Both the position numbers and the translations under genes were made by a program. 64,000 nt of DNA, taken from Salticus scenicus. Its lineage: Eukaryota; Arthropoda; Arachnida; Araneae; Salticidae. Each line of letters opens with the position of its first letter. Within the stretch, counting starts at the first letter, position 1. Positions 25,338 through 38,120 of this stretch are shown in pieces. Under the pieces are notes generated by a model, which made no database searches, was not told the origin of the DNA, and saw only the letters and a list, made by a program, of their open reading frames with translations. The stretch lies in assembly GCA_963930645.1 (NCBI GenBank), contig OZ005648.1:243017436-243081435 (forward strand), read 5' to 3'.

Positions 25338-26152
25338 AACAGTCAAAGAGTCGTTCATTCGGAATTAAAGAGTTGTCCATTTGGAATTTGTATTTTCTGA
25401 ATGGCAACAGTTTTGGTTTGTTTTTATTTTGTATTGCGTTGTTTATAATCATGAAGTTACATAATTTTATTTATAGGCTCATGTTTATAATAGCCAGTGA
25501 TCCGTTATATTTAATTTAGACCTTTAAACATTACAATTGAATAGTTTTTTAAGGTTTTAGAAGAAATAAATAAGAATACGTGCAATACAAAACATATTAT
25601 ATGTATGTTTCCGTAAGTTTAACCAGCTCAGTGAGTTGAACAAACGGAAAAAAATGGCTGCCAAAAGTTTATGTTTTGAAGCGGTCTAACCGGAATCGTT
25701 CATGACAGATGAGGGTCATTATTATTATTAATATTTTTTCGATTAGTGCTTTTCAATCATAACTATTTTATTGCGCGCACACTTTTTCCGTGCACCTTTG
25801 CAAACACTTCCCAAAATTTGCAGAAAAAAAATATATACAACTGCAATACGTATCTAAAAACTAAAATTTATAACAGAATGAAGTACGTACAGTATGCTTT
25901 TGGATGGTAGAACATTGGGGATTCTTGTTACTTAATCAAAAGTAATAGGGCAGTTCCTTGTTTGTAAACAAACATCTCAACTTTTATGAGTGGTTGGCAA
26001 AAAGGCTTGGGAAAAGCATAGCGATGGCGGATTACCAACGGAAAATCAATGGTGGGCGGGGCGCGGGAAAGTCGAGCGCGCTTTTTTGCCAACCACCAGA
26101 CGTCACGAGGAAATGCTCTATATCAACTCCATGAAGCTGAAACATTTATCAC

Positions 26153-26189
<37 letters not shown>

Positions 26190-26551
26190 TTACGAATATT
26201 GAAAAATAAGAAGTTTCATCATAAAATTGAATTGAAAATTATGTTTAATATTATATTTTATAAGCAAATTAAGACCTTTGTCCCTAGACCTCATGCTGAT
26301 GAAATTAATATTTGAAAATGACATCATTTTCGCATTATTGTTACAGTATAAGTATGTTGCATGTAGAATTAATAAATAGAATGAAAAAAAAAATATATAT
26401 ATACAGAAACTCTCAAAAATGACCATATGTTTATTTTTAATAAGAGAATTAAAATTATTTTTCATACACAAAATTACAAGTACAGCCATTTTAAGATATA
26501 TATAATAAATTTATTTGAATTTGTTATTTTTAATATATTACAACTTACTTA

Positions 26552-26592
<41 letters not shown>

Positions 26593-28462
26593 AAATATAC
26601 TTCAGTGAACTAGTTGGATAATGATAGTTTTAATTAAAACTCCGGGGAATCACGCAGCATTGATTTCGGTAAGTACTTAACAAGGTATGATTCTCTCTAT
26701 TAGTCTGGCAAACGACTGAGGTTGTGGTGGTGTTTGGCTTTTGTTAATCCATGTGGCAGAATCAAGTGCTCCACATTTCGAGAACCCTCCCCTCCTTCGG
26801 GGTTTAAAATTCGCGGTAGTTTTCGCTAAATTTTCCTCAAAGAGGACTCCCAGTTCTTCTCCTAAAAAGAAACATGTATGACTCTTGTAATATATATACA
26901 TACATACACACATCTATATATATATATTATACTTTTTGTATTCAAAGCATTAATGTTTTATCTCATACATGAATGAGTCATGTGTTCCTGAAATTTAGTT
27001 TCGAAATTTCTAATTTCGAAAATTCTATTTCATACAAAGCAGTTTAAAATGTGAAAAGAGATGATAAATAATGATTTTTTTTTTCTTAGCGAAAGAAAAA
27101 CCATTCACTTTATTAGCGCTAGCATTTAATTCTTTTTTGGCCACCAGAGTGTTTGAATTTGAAAAATCGATAACCTCACAACTGACTGTGTATTCTTTCC
27201 TTTCGAGAAAACTAAAGTTGAAAAAAAGAATAAATGGAATTAAATCGAATAACGCCTTCGAATGATAGAAGCAGAAAGAAAAGGAGGTCTCCTCCCATTC
27301 AATTGAATTGAAATTCCAATATAAAAAATTCGCAGGGGCTGAAATATGTAATGAAAAGAAATATTTTCAAATTCCCTGATCTTAAAATTCGTTAAGTAGA
27401 AGTTTGTATTGCCCAAAAGAAAAAAAAAAGTATGATATAAATAAGGATAAAGTAAATAATTCTCAAACAGCCTACAATGTAAGATGTTAAGTAGTGGAAG
27501 TATGCTTTGTAATAAATAATGTTAATCAAAGTGATATTTGTTAAGACTAGTAGTAAAAATAAATCTAATTCTTATTAATAATTAAAAAAACATCAGGAAA
27601 TGTTTATAATTTAAAATAACCTAAATGAAAAAAATTGATACGTTTAAATAATTTATTATTTTTAATATTTTCAAAAAATAATTTATAAATACTAAATAAA
27701 TTATAAATTTTACTAAGGTAAAGCCAACCTTCAAAACATAATCAAGTATTGTATGTCTAAATTAGATACACAATTTATTCATAATATTCTTTACGTATTT
27801 AAATAAATTAAAACAGAGAAGTATTATTTATTTCAATACACATCTCAACCACAAAAAAATTATAATATAAGATTTTTCGATATATAAATTCGCTTTTTCA
27901 GTGATCAAATATTAATATAACATTTAAAACTACTACTACCATTGCTAATAACACCACTATTATTACTATTACTACTTTTAATAATAATAATAATAATAAT
28001 TTCAAATATAATTAACATTATCTCAAATTGTTCTTTTTAAACTTACGTTTAAGTATAGTTTGATATTTGTAGACCTTAAAGTAAAATAAATAAACCATAA
28101 GATCATCAGAAATTATGATAAAAGTAATCAATTAATAACAAAATTTGATGTGAAATTTCAGAACTCTTTTTTTTTTTTTTTAATATATCAGTTTAATACA
28201 TATTTACAGAATATTTGTAATTTGAAATTAAAAAATGAATACGTGTGTATAATAATAATAACTGCATCCTTTTTCATTTCGTTCACAACTTAAGCAAATT
28301 CTTTGTATAATGACCATAAAGGTCATTATAATTATTGATATACTCATTAATAAATATATAAATAAATAAATAAAAAACTTACAATCTATAGAAAGCATAA
28401 TTCTTTAAAACAGTGTATAAGATATATAAAATTATATTTAAAGCATTGATATTTCACTCATG
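24871..28462. other. Non-coding region with a small GC-rich inverted-repeat island
   Basis: No supported gene. It holds long homopolymers near 25302-25333 (T) and 26160-26184 (A), a TA run near 26560-26586, the hairpin island at 25990-26097, and a less AT-rich patch at 26640-26880. The open frame at 24904-25128 has no recognisable domain. Confidence 0.5.
25990..26097. repeat. GC-rich segment bounded by inverted repeats
   Basis: GTGGTTGGCAAAAAG (25990-26004) and its near reverse complement CTTTTTTGCCAACCACC (26081-26097) enclose a rare GC-rich stretch with GGGCGGGGCGCGGGAAAG. The core resembles GC-box and E2F-type sites. It could be a tiny MITE or a promoter fragment; I cannot tell which. Confidence 0.45.
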
Positions 28463-28930
28463 CACTGAGAAAAAAATTATGTAACTAATATCTAGAATCT
28501 AAATTGTGGCTCTAGAAAAAATAGTTATATGTCATCCTTATAAATTCTAGTCCCCTTGGTTCTAGAAGCCCTATTAGAATTCTAGAGCGTTGGCCTATAT
28601 TCTCGAGGGCAGAGTTATTTAAAAATCTCTGCAAATAAATGAGACTACAAGAGGCGGGTTTCATCAACTATAAACTTGGTTTATTACCAAATTCTAGAAA
28701 ATCAAGCGAGAATTTCTCGCAATATAAATGATTTAGAATATTTAGAGTATTCAGAATATTGTTTCACCATCTAGAAATGTGTACACTAGAAATTCTCGAT
28801 ATTTTCGTCTATTCAGTTTATTGGCTTGCCTTATGTGCATAGCTCGGAAATCTATATTTCTAGTTAAGGGATTTAGAAAATGACCACTTATTCATTCTGG
28901 AGAAAGGCGGCATATATTTTTTTCTAAGTG
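28463..28930. mobile_element. MITE with CACT(G/T)AGAAAAAAA termini
   Basis: The left end reads CACTGAGAAAAAAATTAT and the right end, reverse-complemented, reads CACTTAGAAAAAAATATAT. The element is 468 bp and non-coding. CTAGAA-type motifs recur about ten times inside it. Flanks (...CATG and TATG...) hint at a short target duplication but do not prove one. Confidence 0.5.
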
Positions 28931-31629
28931 TATGAAAACGATATTATAGAGAAAAATTCAAATTTGCATGCTCACTGAATTTTTGAAAGTAAATATAAAA
29001 AAAAAAAAAAAAATGTAATTGAAACTATTCTCAAAAACAAACATCCTTCCAACACAAAGTAATTAAAACAAAGCCCCTTCTCTATATAAGACACATATAA
29101 ATGTAAACATGCTACGCTCTTATAATAAATTAGAATATTCATAACATGATATTTTCTATCGCATTTATGCAACTAATTAATGCAAAAAGAATTAATTTAA
29201 TCCATAGAAAATGTAAACAATAAATATTTGTTAGAAAGAAACCTAATTACAACATCAAGCCGAGTAAAAACTAGATGCAGAGTATTCATTTTTAGATACT
29301 GTACGTTGAACCAGTAACGATATGTCAGTAATTCTGTAAATTAATCTTATTTTTCTGAAACCTTCTATTCTTCATTTGCGAAAGCGCAAATATTACCGTT
29401 TGCTGAGCGAATTAGAATGTATCCACGTGGAATATGACAGAGAAAATTAATTGGTATTTTATTTCTAAAATGTTATTATCTTTAGCGCTTTTTCTGGCAG
29501 AGTATAAAGACATTTTGTTTGATAATATAATTAGATTTAAAAAAAAATAAAAAATACGTGTAAACATTAGGCATTAAAAGGCAACCTATTATTTTTTAGC
29601 GGAAACACACAATTAAATACGTACAATGAAATTGTGAAAATAGTAATAATAATAATAATAATAATAAAAGTAATAATAGAAATAATCACAAATACTTATC
29701 CGTAAGTTATTTGAAAAACGTGCTTTATGCTGATATTTTTCGAGTTCATTTTTCTAGGAATATATAGCGATGGTTGTTTCTTTTTCTTTCTTTCTTTTTT
29801 TTTTTTTTTCAAAATTGCACACACAGTACATAAAAGTTTATTATGGAATTGCAGTTTAATGTTTAAACCTGATCAATCTATTAATTTAATGTGATCTGCA
29901 AAAATTCTGATATAATTTAATTGAAAGGCATATTTTAAATTATTTAACTTTATTTAATAAAATTGCAATCTAACTACTATATACACATACTGCGTTTCAT
30001 ACTATTTTTCAAATTATACTTTAAGAAAGTAGATTAAGAAAGATTAATATTTTATAAAACTAACACTTTACATGTAGTGAATGATTTCACCTTCCAGTGG
30101 TATTTGAGTTTATGAGTTTCTATATAAGTTATCACAACCGAGAAACAAAATTGTCATTTTTTTTTCAGTATTTAATATTTGCACTATAAAGAACTATAAT
30201 GTCATAAACATAAGCCTCTAAATTAATAAATATATATGAATAAATGAAATAATATATCTCGTGTTCAAAGTAGTTTACAAATATGAATATAAAAATAAAG
30301 GTTTTAATAAATATTCGATTAGTATTGCATGTTTATTTAAATGCATAAAAGTTACATTAAATACCATTGTTAAAACTAACATCTATTAATGTGTACATAA
30401 CTGAAATATGTAAAGAGAAAACGAGAGCAAAAAATAATTATTTATTTGCAGGAAATAAAATAGAGAAAAAAGGTTGTTTGTAATTATGCAGATAAACTGA
30501 TAATATAGAATGTTAAATTTAAATTGTGATATTTAATCAAGTCTTATATTTTTTTATTATATATTACCAGCTTCTTCAAGAAATGCAGCTCAGTCTTGTA
30601 CATTTTACTTTTATGAATAAATTATTTCAAAAACTAATACAGCAATTGATCACATTATTTATACTTAAATAAAATCTTTAAGTAAAAATATATATATATA
30701 TAAATATATTTCTATTGTTAATGTAAGATAATAGTTATAGATTAGCCCTGCTCTATTTCATAGGATATATTTGTTCTCGTTAGTTTGAAGTATTGACAAG
30801 ATGAGTGTTAAAATTATTTTTCAGTGTCTGATTAAAGAGAAAACAAATTAATCAAAAATCAAACCAGGCCTTATATTTTTATGAAAAACAGAATATTTTT
30901 GTGATAATTTGTATTTTTTTTTTTTTTTTTTTTTCATTTTATTTTAGCGGTTACTCTGAATAATATTTAATACCAAATTAATAGTACAGGCAATTATTTA
31001 ATTGAAACAATACTGAAACACAGTTTTTTAAAACGTATTCCAGAGAGATTTAAAACTGACCAACCTATCCAGAAAAAATATATAACTTTTCCTGTAGTAA
31101 CAAAGTAATACATTCTAAAGGACAAATGGTAAGGGGTTTATGTAGGAAATTTTAAGAAAATAGTCAGAGGAATTTTGAGATTTTAACTTTCCGTCTCACT
31201 GTTCATTTTTATGAAAACTTAGCAAACACATTTGTTCATCGAAAACCATGCAATATTTGAACGGACAAGCAAAGGATAGTAAATATAGTGAGTTTTAAAG
31301 AAATCTATAGAGTCATATCTTAAGAAACCCACTGGTGAGACCGACAATTAACCTTATGTACATGACGCCAATCATTTATCCTGAAGTAGCAAACTATTAC
31401 ACCAGAGAATTGACATACATACAGGTTTCGATGGAAAATGCAAAATTTTAAAATTTGGCTGCCATCAAATGAGCATGTGACGCTGCAGCGAATCTTAATT
31501 GTGTAATTGGCAGAATATCAAAAAAGAGAAATTTTGATTTCAGGTCATAAATTTTTTGAGAATTTTATTCCGTCTACTCAGATAGACAGTAACTATGCCT
31601 TGTATACAGGTGCGCAATTAATGTTCGTA
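28931..31629. other. Non-coding AT-rich region
   Basis: Nothing beyond low-complexity sequence was recognised: a TAA run near 29646-29668, a TTTC run near 29780-29808 and poly(T) near 30913-30934. No coding or structural signal supports a gene. Confidence 0.5.
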
Positions 31630-32762
31630 GATGTCAGCATGTGAGAGAGGTGTGTAGTTGGCCTCAAAGAAGCAGGTTGGTTTAATTTGCGAACTGTTTG
31701 ACAAGTGGATAGGAGCGATGTCCCTTTTAGCTGTTATTGGCAGTAATGGGTGAACCATGACCGAACACAGCGCCAGGGAGGAAGCAGTCGGCCTTCAGAA
31801 AGGACAGAATGTGAGAACCGATAGTCGTTAGAGCGGTACCCAAAGCCCCAACTTTATCATTATCATCGATTCTACGTGCAACTGGTACTTGAGTGACTTC
31901 AAAGACCTCAAGGAAATAAGGCTGAGATCACGGAGCCTCTTGTGCGGACTGCTATTAATCTTTGTATATCGACAAGCACGTTTACAGTGATATTGGGATT
32001 GTTCGAACTGGAATTTCATTGAAGGGAGTAGAAATGTCTAGTAATGAGTTTCATTACGATATGAGCCTCTATGACCATCGAAGATGCGTCTGGAGACGCC
32101 CCGAAGAAAGGGGGGATTCCAACTTGATTGTCGCCAGCCATACGACCTGACAACCAAGAGTGATTGTATGGAGTGTCATTCCATTTCATAGCAGGACCAA
32201 TTTGGTTTTCATCCGCGGCATCTTTACAGCACAGCGGGTACGTCGATATCATTCTATGTCCCGTTGTGTTTATTTTCATATCACGCGAACCTGGTCGTAT
32301 ATTTCTGCATGATAATGCACTCCCGAGCACAGAGATAGTTTCCATTGTTTGTTTTCTTGCTTGTTTAAAATTATTTTGGCCAGCAAAGTCGCCAGATCTC
32401 TCTCCCACTGAGGACGTTTGGAGCAACATGAAAAGGGTACAACAACCACCTCGGGATTTTACTTATCGAACGCAGCAATACTGGACAAAATTTTGCACGA
32501 TATCTTGCAGGAGCACTTCTGACAACTCTATGAATTAATGCCAAGCCGAATAACTGCTTACACGGGGCCAGAAGTGGACCAACGCGTTATTGGCATTTAA
32601 TTTCTGAGGCCCTTTCTCTTGATTAAAACATCCAAATTTTCTCAAACTGTAATTATTTGTTTTTTTTTCACATGTACATCACATTTTCATTTACCAATTT
32701 TCGTCCCATTCGAATAAGTCCTTCTTTGTGAGACTTTTTTTTTTTTTTTTTGTTTTAGAGTG
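31630..32762 (+). pseudogene. Decayed Tc1-like transposase and element
   Basis: Tc1 transposases bind their inverted repeats and move the element by cut-and-paste into TA. Conceptual translation in shifting frames gives an HTH-like region (VGLKEAGW, about 31655), HDRT(Q)R-type text near 31765, DHRRCVWRRPEER (about 32070), then HDNALPSTE with the third-domain signature WPAKSPDLSPTEDVW (about 32375-32425). Frames change at least three times and stops are frequent, so it is dead. The 3' untranslated text and the end TTTTAGAGTG followed by TA at 32763-32764 match Tc1-type termini (TACACTCTAAAA on the other strand). I could not find the left terminus, so the left border marks the first recognisable coding similarity. 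Confidence 0.75.
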
Positions 32763-34816
32763 TATACCTGAAAGAAGGTTTATATATAATATTGAAGAAA
32801 ATCGTTAAATCTGTTTTTTAGATATCGATATCCGTTCTAATAGTCATATTTCATTAAAGCTTGGTGCATACGTTCAATGTATCATGTAGAAAGAAAATCT
32901 AAAATAGAAATTAACAATTCATGTTTTAGCCGACAGATGTCGTTTTTTACGCAACGTAGAAAAGACGCTACGGAAATTTGGAACGTTTTAAAAAATCAAT
33001 AGTCAGTTTCGTAAAATCATTCTCAAACATTTACAGAAGAAAGATCGACCCTTGCTGTTCAAGTTGTTTTATTGAAACTGTAATAATTTTCAACTATACT
33101 GCGAGAATATCGACGCTTGAAAGGCTGCGAAAAAGACTTCTGTCGAGACAGAGTTTGAGAAAGAATATTATTATTAAGAACTTGAAGAGATTGGGGAAGT
33201 TAGTTATGCTGCGAATAAGGTGACAGAAATTGATTTCAAATGAAACTGTAGAAGAAGTCATATTTTTTGAAGGTGCGTCGGGATTTCAATAATATTTGAT
33301 AAGTGCAATGTTACATCGCTTACGTGATTTTCCTGTTCTTTTATCTACAGTACGATAGTTTATGTAATTCATAATAAAGTGGTATTGTGAGCAAGTTGCA
33401 CGCATATTCTTTAAATACATGCAATTTATTACAAAATTAATAAATATCTAATTATAAATTTAAATAAATAACTTTTTTGAATATTAGCAAAGTTTCAGCT
33501 ATGAACTCAGTGTTCTTCTTTTAAAATATTGCAATTTTTAAACAAGGGATCTATAACGTAATTTATTGTACTGTTCCCCCACAAAGAATCGTTATTATTT
33601 TTTATCGTTTGCAATTTAGAAAAGATTGTTTATATTTCAAAGCAATATTATCATAATAATTCTATTTACGTTTTTCCCTATAAAAAAAAAATAAAATAAT
33701 TTCTGTTCGTAATTTAGCTTTGTTTACTTATTTAAAAAAAAAAAAAAAACTATTTAATGCTATTTAATATTATTATTTGTGGTTCAGATTAATATTTAAT
33801 GATTTTATTGCCAGACTAGATATCGCATGACAACTGTAATTACGTTTCGTTTAGCACACGCTAACGGATTTACGTTGGCGATTTATTAAAGGTCAAATTT
33901 AGGGTATGTATTTGAACTGTAATTTAGTTTTCAAAATTTTCCATTGAGTTAACATGGAAACAAAAAGAAATTAGTTTGGCGTCTGATGCGTAATATCTCT
34001 ATTACTATTATTTTTGGAATTTTTAGAAGTTATTACTCCCGGTAATCGCTTGCTCGCTCCCGGTAATCTTTCAATCTCGGGACTCGCTTCAAGTAACAAC
34101 AAAATTATTCCTAAGCCCCCTCGCTTAGCTTTTTATATCCGTATCATGCTGCGCTTTGTTAAACAACGACTTTAATATTCTGTATACATAACCAAAATAC
34201 TATTACATGATCACGTTATTTTTCTTAAAATAAAAGTTTTACAAGAGTTATGTTACTCTTTTCAAAGTTGAATGTGGTGTATTGTATCAATGAACTACTT
34301 CGATTTCGCACCCTTACCAATAAACCTCGTCATAGTTATCCGTACAAGATTAAGTCTGTGGATTCGAAAAAATGCTTTAATTCTCTTGCTTTCTTTTGCT
34401 TAAAAAATAGCCACTGATAATAGATATGTGCTCTCTTTCGACTACAGAAATATTATTTTTCACCATAGTTTCTTTTTGAAATCAATTTCAGTTATCAACT
34501 TTCCATCATACCTAAATCCCTCATTTCTTCAAATTTTCGTATTCAACCTTCTCGATTCTTGCTTTCATAGCGGCATTATTTGTAAACCTTGAAGCATTGA
34601 TATTCTTGCAGCGCAGATGAAAAATTACTACCGCTCCAATAAAACAACTTGATCAGTAATTATCGACCATTTCCTCTAAATGCATGGTGGAAAATGACTA
34701 TCTTTTTAAAACTCCCAGAGTTTGAATAATGTGTTTTTGTCATTGCACGAAAAAGACTAACTATCGGTCGAAATTTGGCCTAATAATTTTTATAGCAGTT
34801 TTTTTTTCATGCTCTA
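32763..34816. other. Non-coding region between Tc1-like and LTR elements
   Basis: The open frame at 32978-33223 has no domain I recognise. The rest is AT-rich with short poly(A/T) runs. The five bases CTCTA at 34812-34816 are the target duplication of the LTR element. Confidence 0.5.
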
Positions 34817-35111
34817 TGTGAACGCCGCACCTCTGATTTCGTATTCAAAAACAAGAACTGAAATGTTTGGTACGAAAATGTGGCAACGGGTGTGCGTATG
34901 TGAATCAAGATGGACTAACGTTCCATTCTATATGTTTTTTTAGAAAATACTTTATTTGATGTTAATTTATGTGTTCGTTATGTATTTTATGTTTGTGCCG
35001 TAAGTAAAAGTAAAATCTTTAAAAGTAAACAAAGCGTGATCAGTGTCTTAATGTGTCTCGAGATGATTTCACAGGAAGAAAAGAACCAGGTGCGGAAAAG
35101 AAGTCGCCACA
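34817..35111 (+). repeat. 5' LTR
   Basis: 295 bp, from TGTGAACGCCGCACC to AAGTCGCCACA, with TG...CA ends. It matches the 3' LTR at about 99 percent by eye, apart from a 4-bp indel near the start. Confidence 0.93.
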
Positions 35112-35113
35112 AT

Positions 35114-35131
35114 TGGCGCAGTCGCCAAGGA
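35114..35131 (+). promoter_or_regulatory. Primer-binding site for minus-strand synthesis
   Basis: TGGCGCAGTCG begins 2-3 bases after the 5' LTR. The leading TGG pairs with the CCA end of a tRNA. The sequence resembles the tRNA-Ser-type sites of 17.6/297-like elements, but the tRNA was not verified. Confidence 0.7.
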
Positions 35132-36127
35132 TATGTGAAATAGCTAGTGCATGTATGGATTATTTCATGATAGTGATGAAAAAAAAAAAGGGTATGTTTT
35201 TTTTTTAATGTTCCATCAAGAGTCATATTTTGTATAAGTTTTACGTTAAATAATTAGGATTAAGCATTTAGATATTTTGTTCCGATTTTGTATTCCAACA
35301 AGGTAAAGAATAGGTAAATGAAAATTGAATATTTCGTAATGTTGAAATAATAATAATTCTAGTGTTTGAAAAATGAAAAATAGAAATATATTTGTTTATT
35401 TGTATTTAAAAAGCCGGAAAATAGTAAAAAGAAGGGTGAAAAGAATATATTTTTATGCTATTCAAGATCATTGTTATTAATTTCTGTGTGTTCTTTTTAT
35501 TCGTCACGTGATTTAGAATAAATAAATGTTTCATTAAAGCAGATTGTGAAAAAAAAAAAAGAGTTCTGTTTTAATTTATTTGTTCAGTTTTATTGAATGA
35601 TTGTTTATTTGTTACACGTTGATAATGATTTATCTTTATTATTATTGGAATATTAATGAAATATCTCAGTTAAAAAAAAACTAGTGAATTATTCTTGTGA
35701 ACGTCCGGTTTTGTTTATTTTTTTTACTTTGAGGAATGAATCGGAAATTGTTTTTTTTTTTTCTGTTTAAAAGTAAGTTTGATTAAAGGTTGCTATAGCA
35801 ACATTATTTCTAATTTATTGAAAGCTGGTTATGTAATAAAGTAAATTCTGATTTATTTAATGAAAGAGTTGATTGTGTTTATTTTAATTAACATTTTTTT
35901 TAATTTGTTATTTCGATACATATTATTTTTTTTTCTCCTTTTATGTATGCATTCCGACTTAATGATTATTTTATTTAATTTGGGGGAAAATGTTGTTTAA
36001 GATAAAAACTAAGATGTCAAATCTGGCGTTCTTAGGGGGAAAACAATAGGGTTTGTGATTATAAATATAAGAAAATTTATTTTATTCACGGAAATTTTGA
36101 ACTTGATTTGATTTCATCCATCCGAAG
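35132..36127 (+). other. Leader (5' untranslated region) of the LTR element
   Basis: About 1 kb of AT-rich, non-coding sequence between the primer-binding site and gag. It has several T runs and no open frame of note. It may hold packaging or regulatory signals, none recognisable by eye. Confidence 0.6.
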
Positions 36128-36289
36128 ATGGCATTTTTGGGTAAAGGGAATAAAAAAGATTTGCAAGAAGTTGCTACTGAGCTTGGAGTGGAAGGAGCTC
36201 AACATTTAAAGTTATATGAGTTAAGAGATGCTATTTTGGCTTCAAAGAATTACGATGAAGAATTTGTTAAAGAAACATTAGCGAACGTA

Positions 36290-36460
36290 CTTGAAGCACG
36301 GAAGAGGAAAGAAGAGATGTAGGAACGCATAAGAAGGGAAGAAATAGAGGAACGTAAGAGGAAAGAAGAGATGGAGGAACGCATAAGAAGGGAAGAAATA
36401 GAGGAACGTAAGAGAAAAGAAGAGATGGAGGAACGCATAAGAAGAGAAGAAATAGAATTG
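36290..36460 (+). repeat. 54-bp coding tandem repeat in gag
   Basis: Three near-identical 54-bp units encode an 18-residue basic/acidic coiled-coil repeat (pattern ERKRKEEMEERIRREEIE). The unit edges are by eye. The nonsense codon lies in the first unit. Confidence 0.85.
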
Positions 36461-37732
36461 GAAAAAATGCGTTTGGAAAATGCAAGAATAGAACTTGAGA
36501 AGAAAGGAATTACAAATGAAACTTCTGAGAAAACGCGCGTAAAATTACATAACATCTTACAAAAATTTGATCCTAAAACATGCGAAATTAGTCTGTATTT
36601 AGTTCTTTTTGAGCGGCAGGCAAAACGTGCCGAAATTAAAAGAGATGATTGGGTTTCTCATCTCATTGGGCTACTGCCATACGAAATCGCGGAAGTTATA
36701 GCTCGGGAAGACGAAGAAATCACGAATGATTACGGAAAAGTAAAAGAGTTATTGTTAAAGAGATATAAACTTACTCCTGAAAGATTTCAACAACTTTTCA
36801 TTAAGCATACTAAAAAAGCTGATATTCCATGGAGAGATTTTGCTTACGAGTTGAAAAACTATTTTACTGAATGGATTCGGGGATTAGAAGTTAACACATT
36901 TGAAGAATTATATGATTTGATTATTACAGATCAAATTAAAAGGAAAGTACCTCCAGAAATTAAAGAACATTTCATCGATGAATGGTCATTGTTTAAGTCA
37001 TCTGATATTATTTCCAGTAAATTAGATGATTATGAAAATGTCAAAATGACTTTCAATAAAAAACCGAAAGAAATTTCTCATAAAGAAAATTGGAATCTTC
37101 CATCCAAAGGGGCGAATTTCGGAAATAACAATAGAGATGAGAAAAGAGTTTTTACTAAGCCACAGCAAGAACAAAGAGACATTCGTCCGAAATTCTCCTG
37201 CTATTGGTGTGGAAAGGAAGGCCATATGAAAAAATCCTGCCCCAAATTGAATTCAGCAAGTACATCTAACGTGAAAACAAACAAAAAGAGTCAAGAAAGT
37301 AAGGGCCTTAATAAGGTCAGTGTTAATCTAAATAGCGCTTGTTTCGAGTGGGAATTTCCAGTCAACGAGAAAGATGGTGAGCTTCTGAAAATGGATTTAG
37401 GACTCGGAAGCCAAAAATTTCAAGGCATCGTGGACAGTGGTGCAGAAATCACCGTACTACGAAAATCAGTTGTACCTGAGGAACACTTACAGTCAAGTGG
37501 GAAAATTCTTTTGAGACCTGCTATAGGTAATCCAGTGGAAGCACAACTTGTGTCAGTTCCGCTAAGTCTTCATACAGATGAAGAAATCATTCCATATGTT
37601 CAAGTGCATGCTGCAGTGGTAGAAGGGCTGCATGAGGAAGCTTTAATCACTCCCAGGGTATATGAATGGTTGAAAGAACAAAAGCGTTCTTATTTGGGAG
37701 TTGATACAGGAATCACTTCAGTAAAAGAAGCT

Positions 37733-38120
37733 AATGAACAATCCTTGTTCAGTGTGGAGGGAAGGTCTCCCGAAAACATTTCTTTAGGGGATAAAGTGAA
37801 TATCCCGAAGAAAGAAGTCGATGAACAATCCTTGTTCCATGTGAAAGAAAGAAATCCTGGAAATTCAGGGGTTGAGGTTAATATCACCCCAGTGGAAGAA
37901 AACGATGAACCGTCCTTGTTCAAAGTGGAGGGAAGGTCTCCCGGAAACTATTCTTCAGAAGAAGAGGTTGAAGTAATCACAATAAATGAAGTCGGTGAAC
38001 AATCCTTGTTCTGTGTACCTGAGAATAATTCAAACGACAATTATCTTGGGGATGAGGCAATTAGTACCCCACTCACAGAAGATAATGAGAAGTGTATGTT
38101 CTGTATGGAGGGAGAAAGTC
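37733..38120 (+). repeat. Degenerate protein repeats between protease and integrase
   Basis: Cores on the pattern EQSLF begin near 37733, 37820, 37904, 37994 and 38094 (spacing 84-100 bp, 28-33 residues). The first, third and, more weakly, second are followed by VEGRSPGN-like text. They are acidic and probably unstructured. Confidence 0.8.

Noticed and set aside
32016..32429. 137-codon minus-strand frame over the Tc1-like element
   Set aside because: Antisense shadow of the transposase remnant, which reads with family motifs on the plus strand.
32978..33223. 81-codon plus-strand frame
   Set aside because: Low-complexity basic peptide without homology that I know; no support for a gene.
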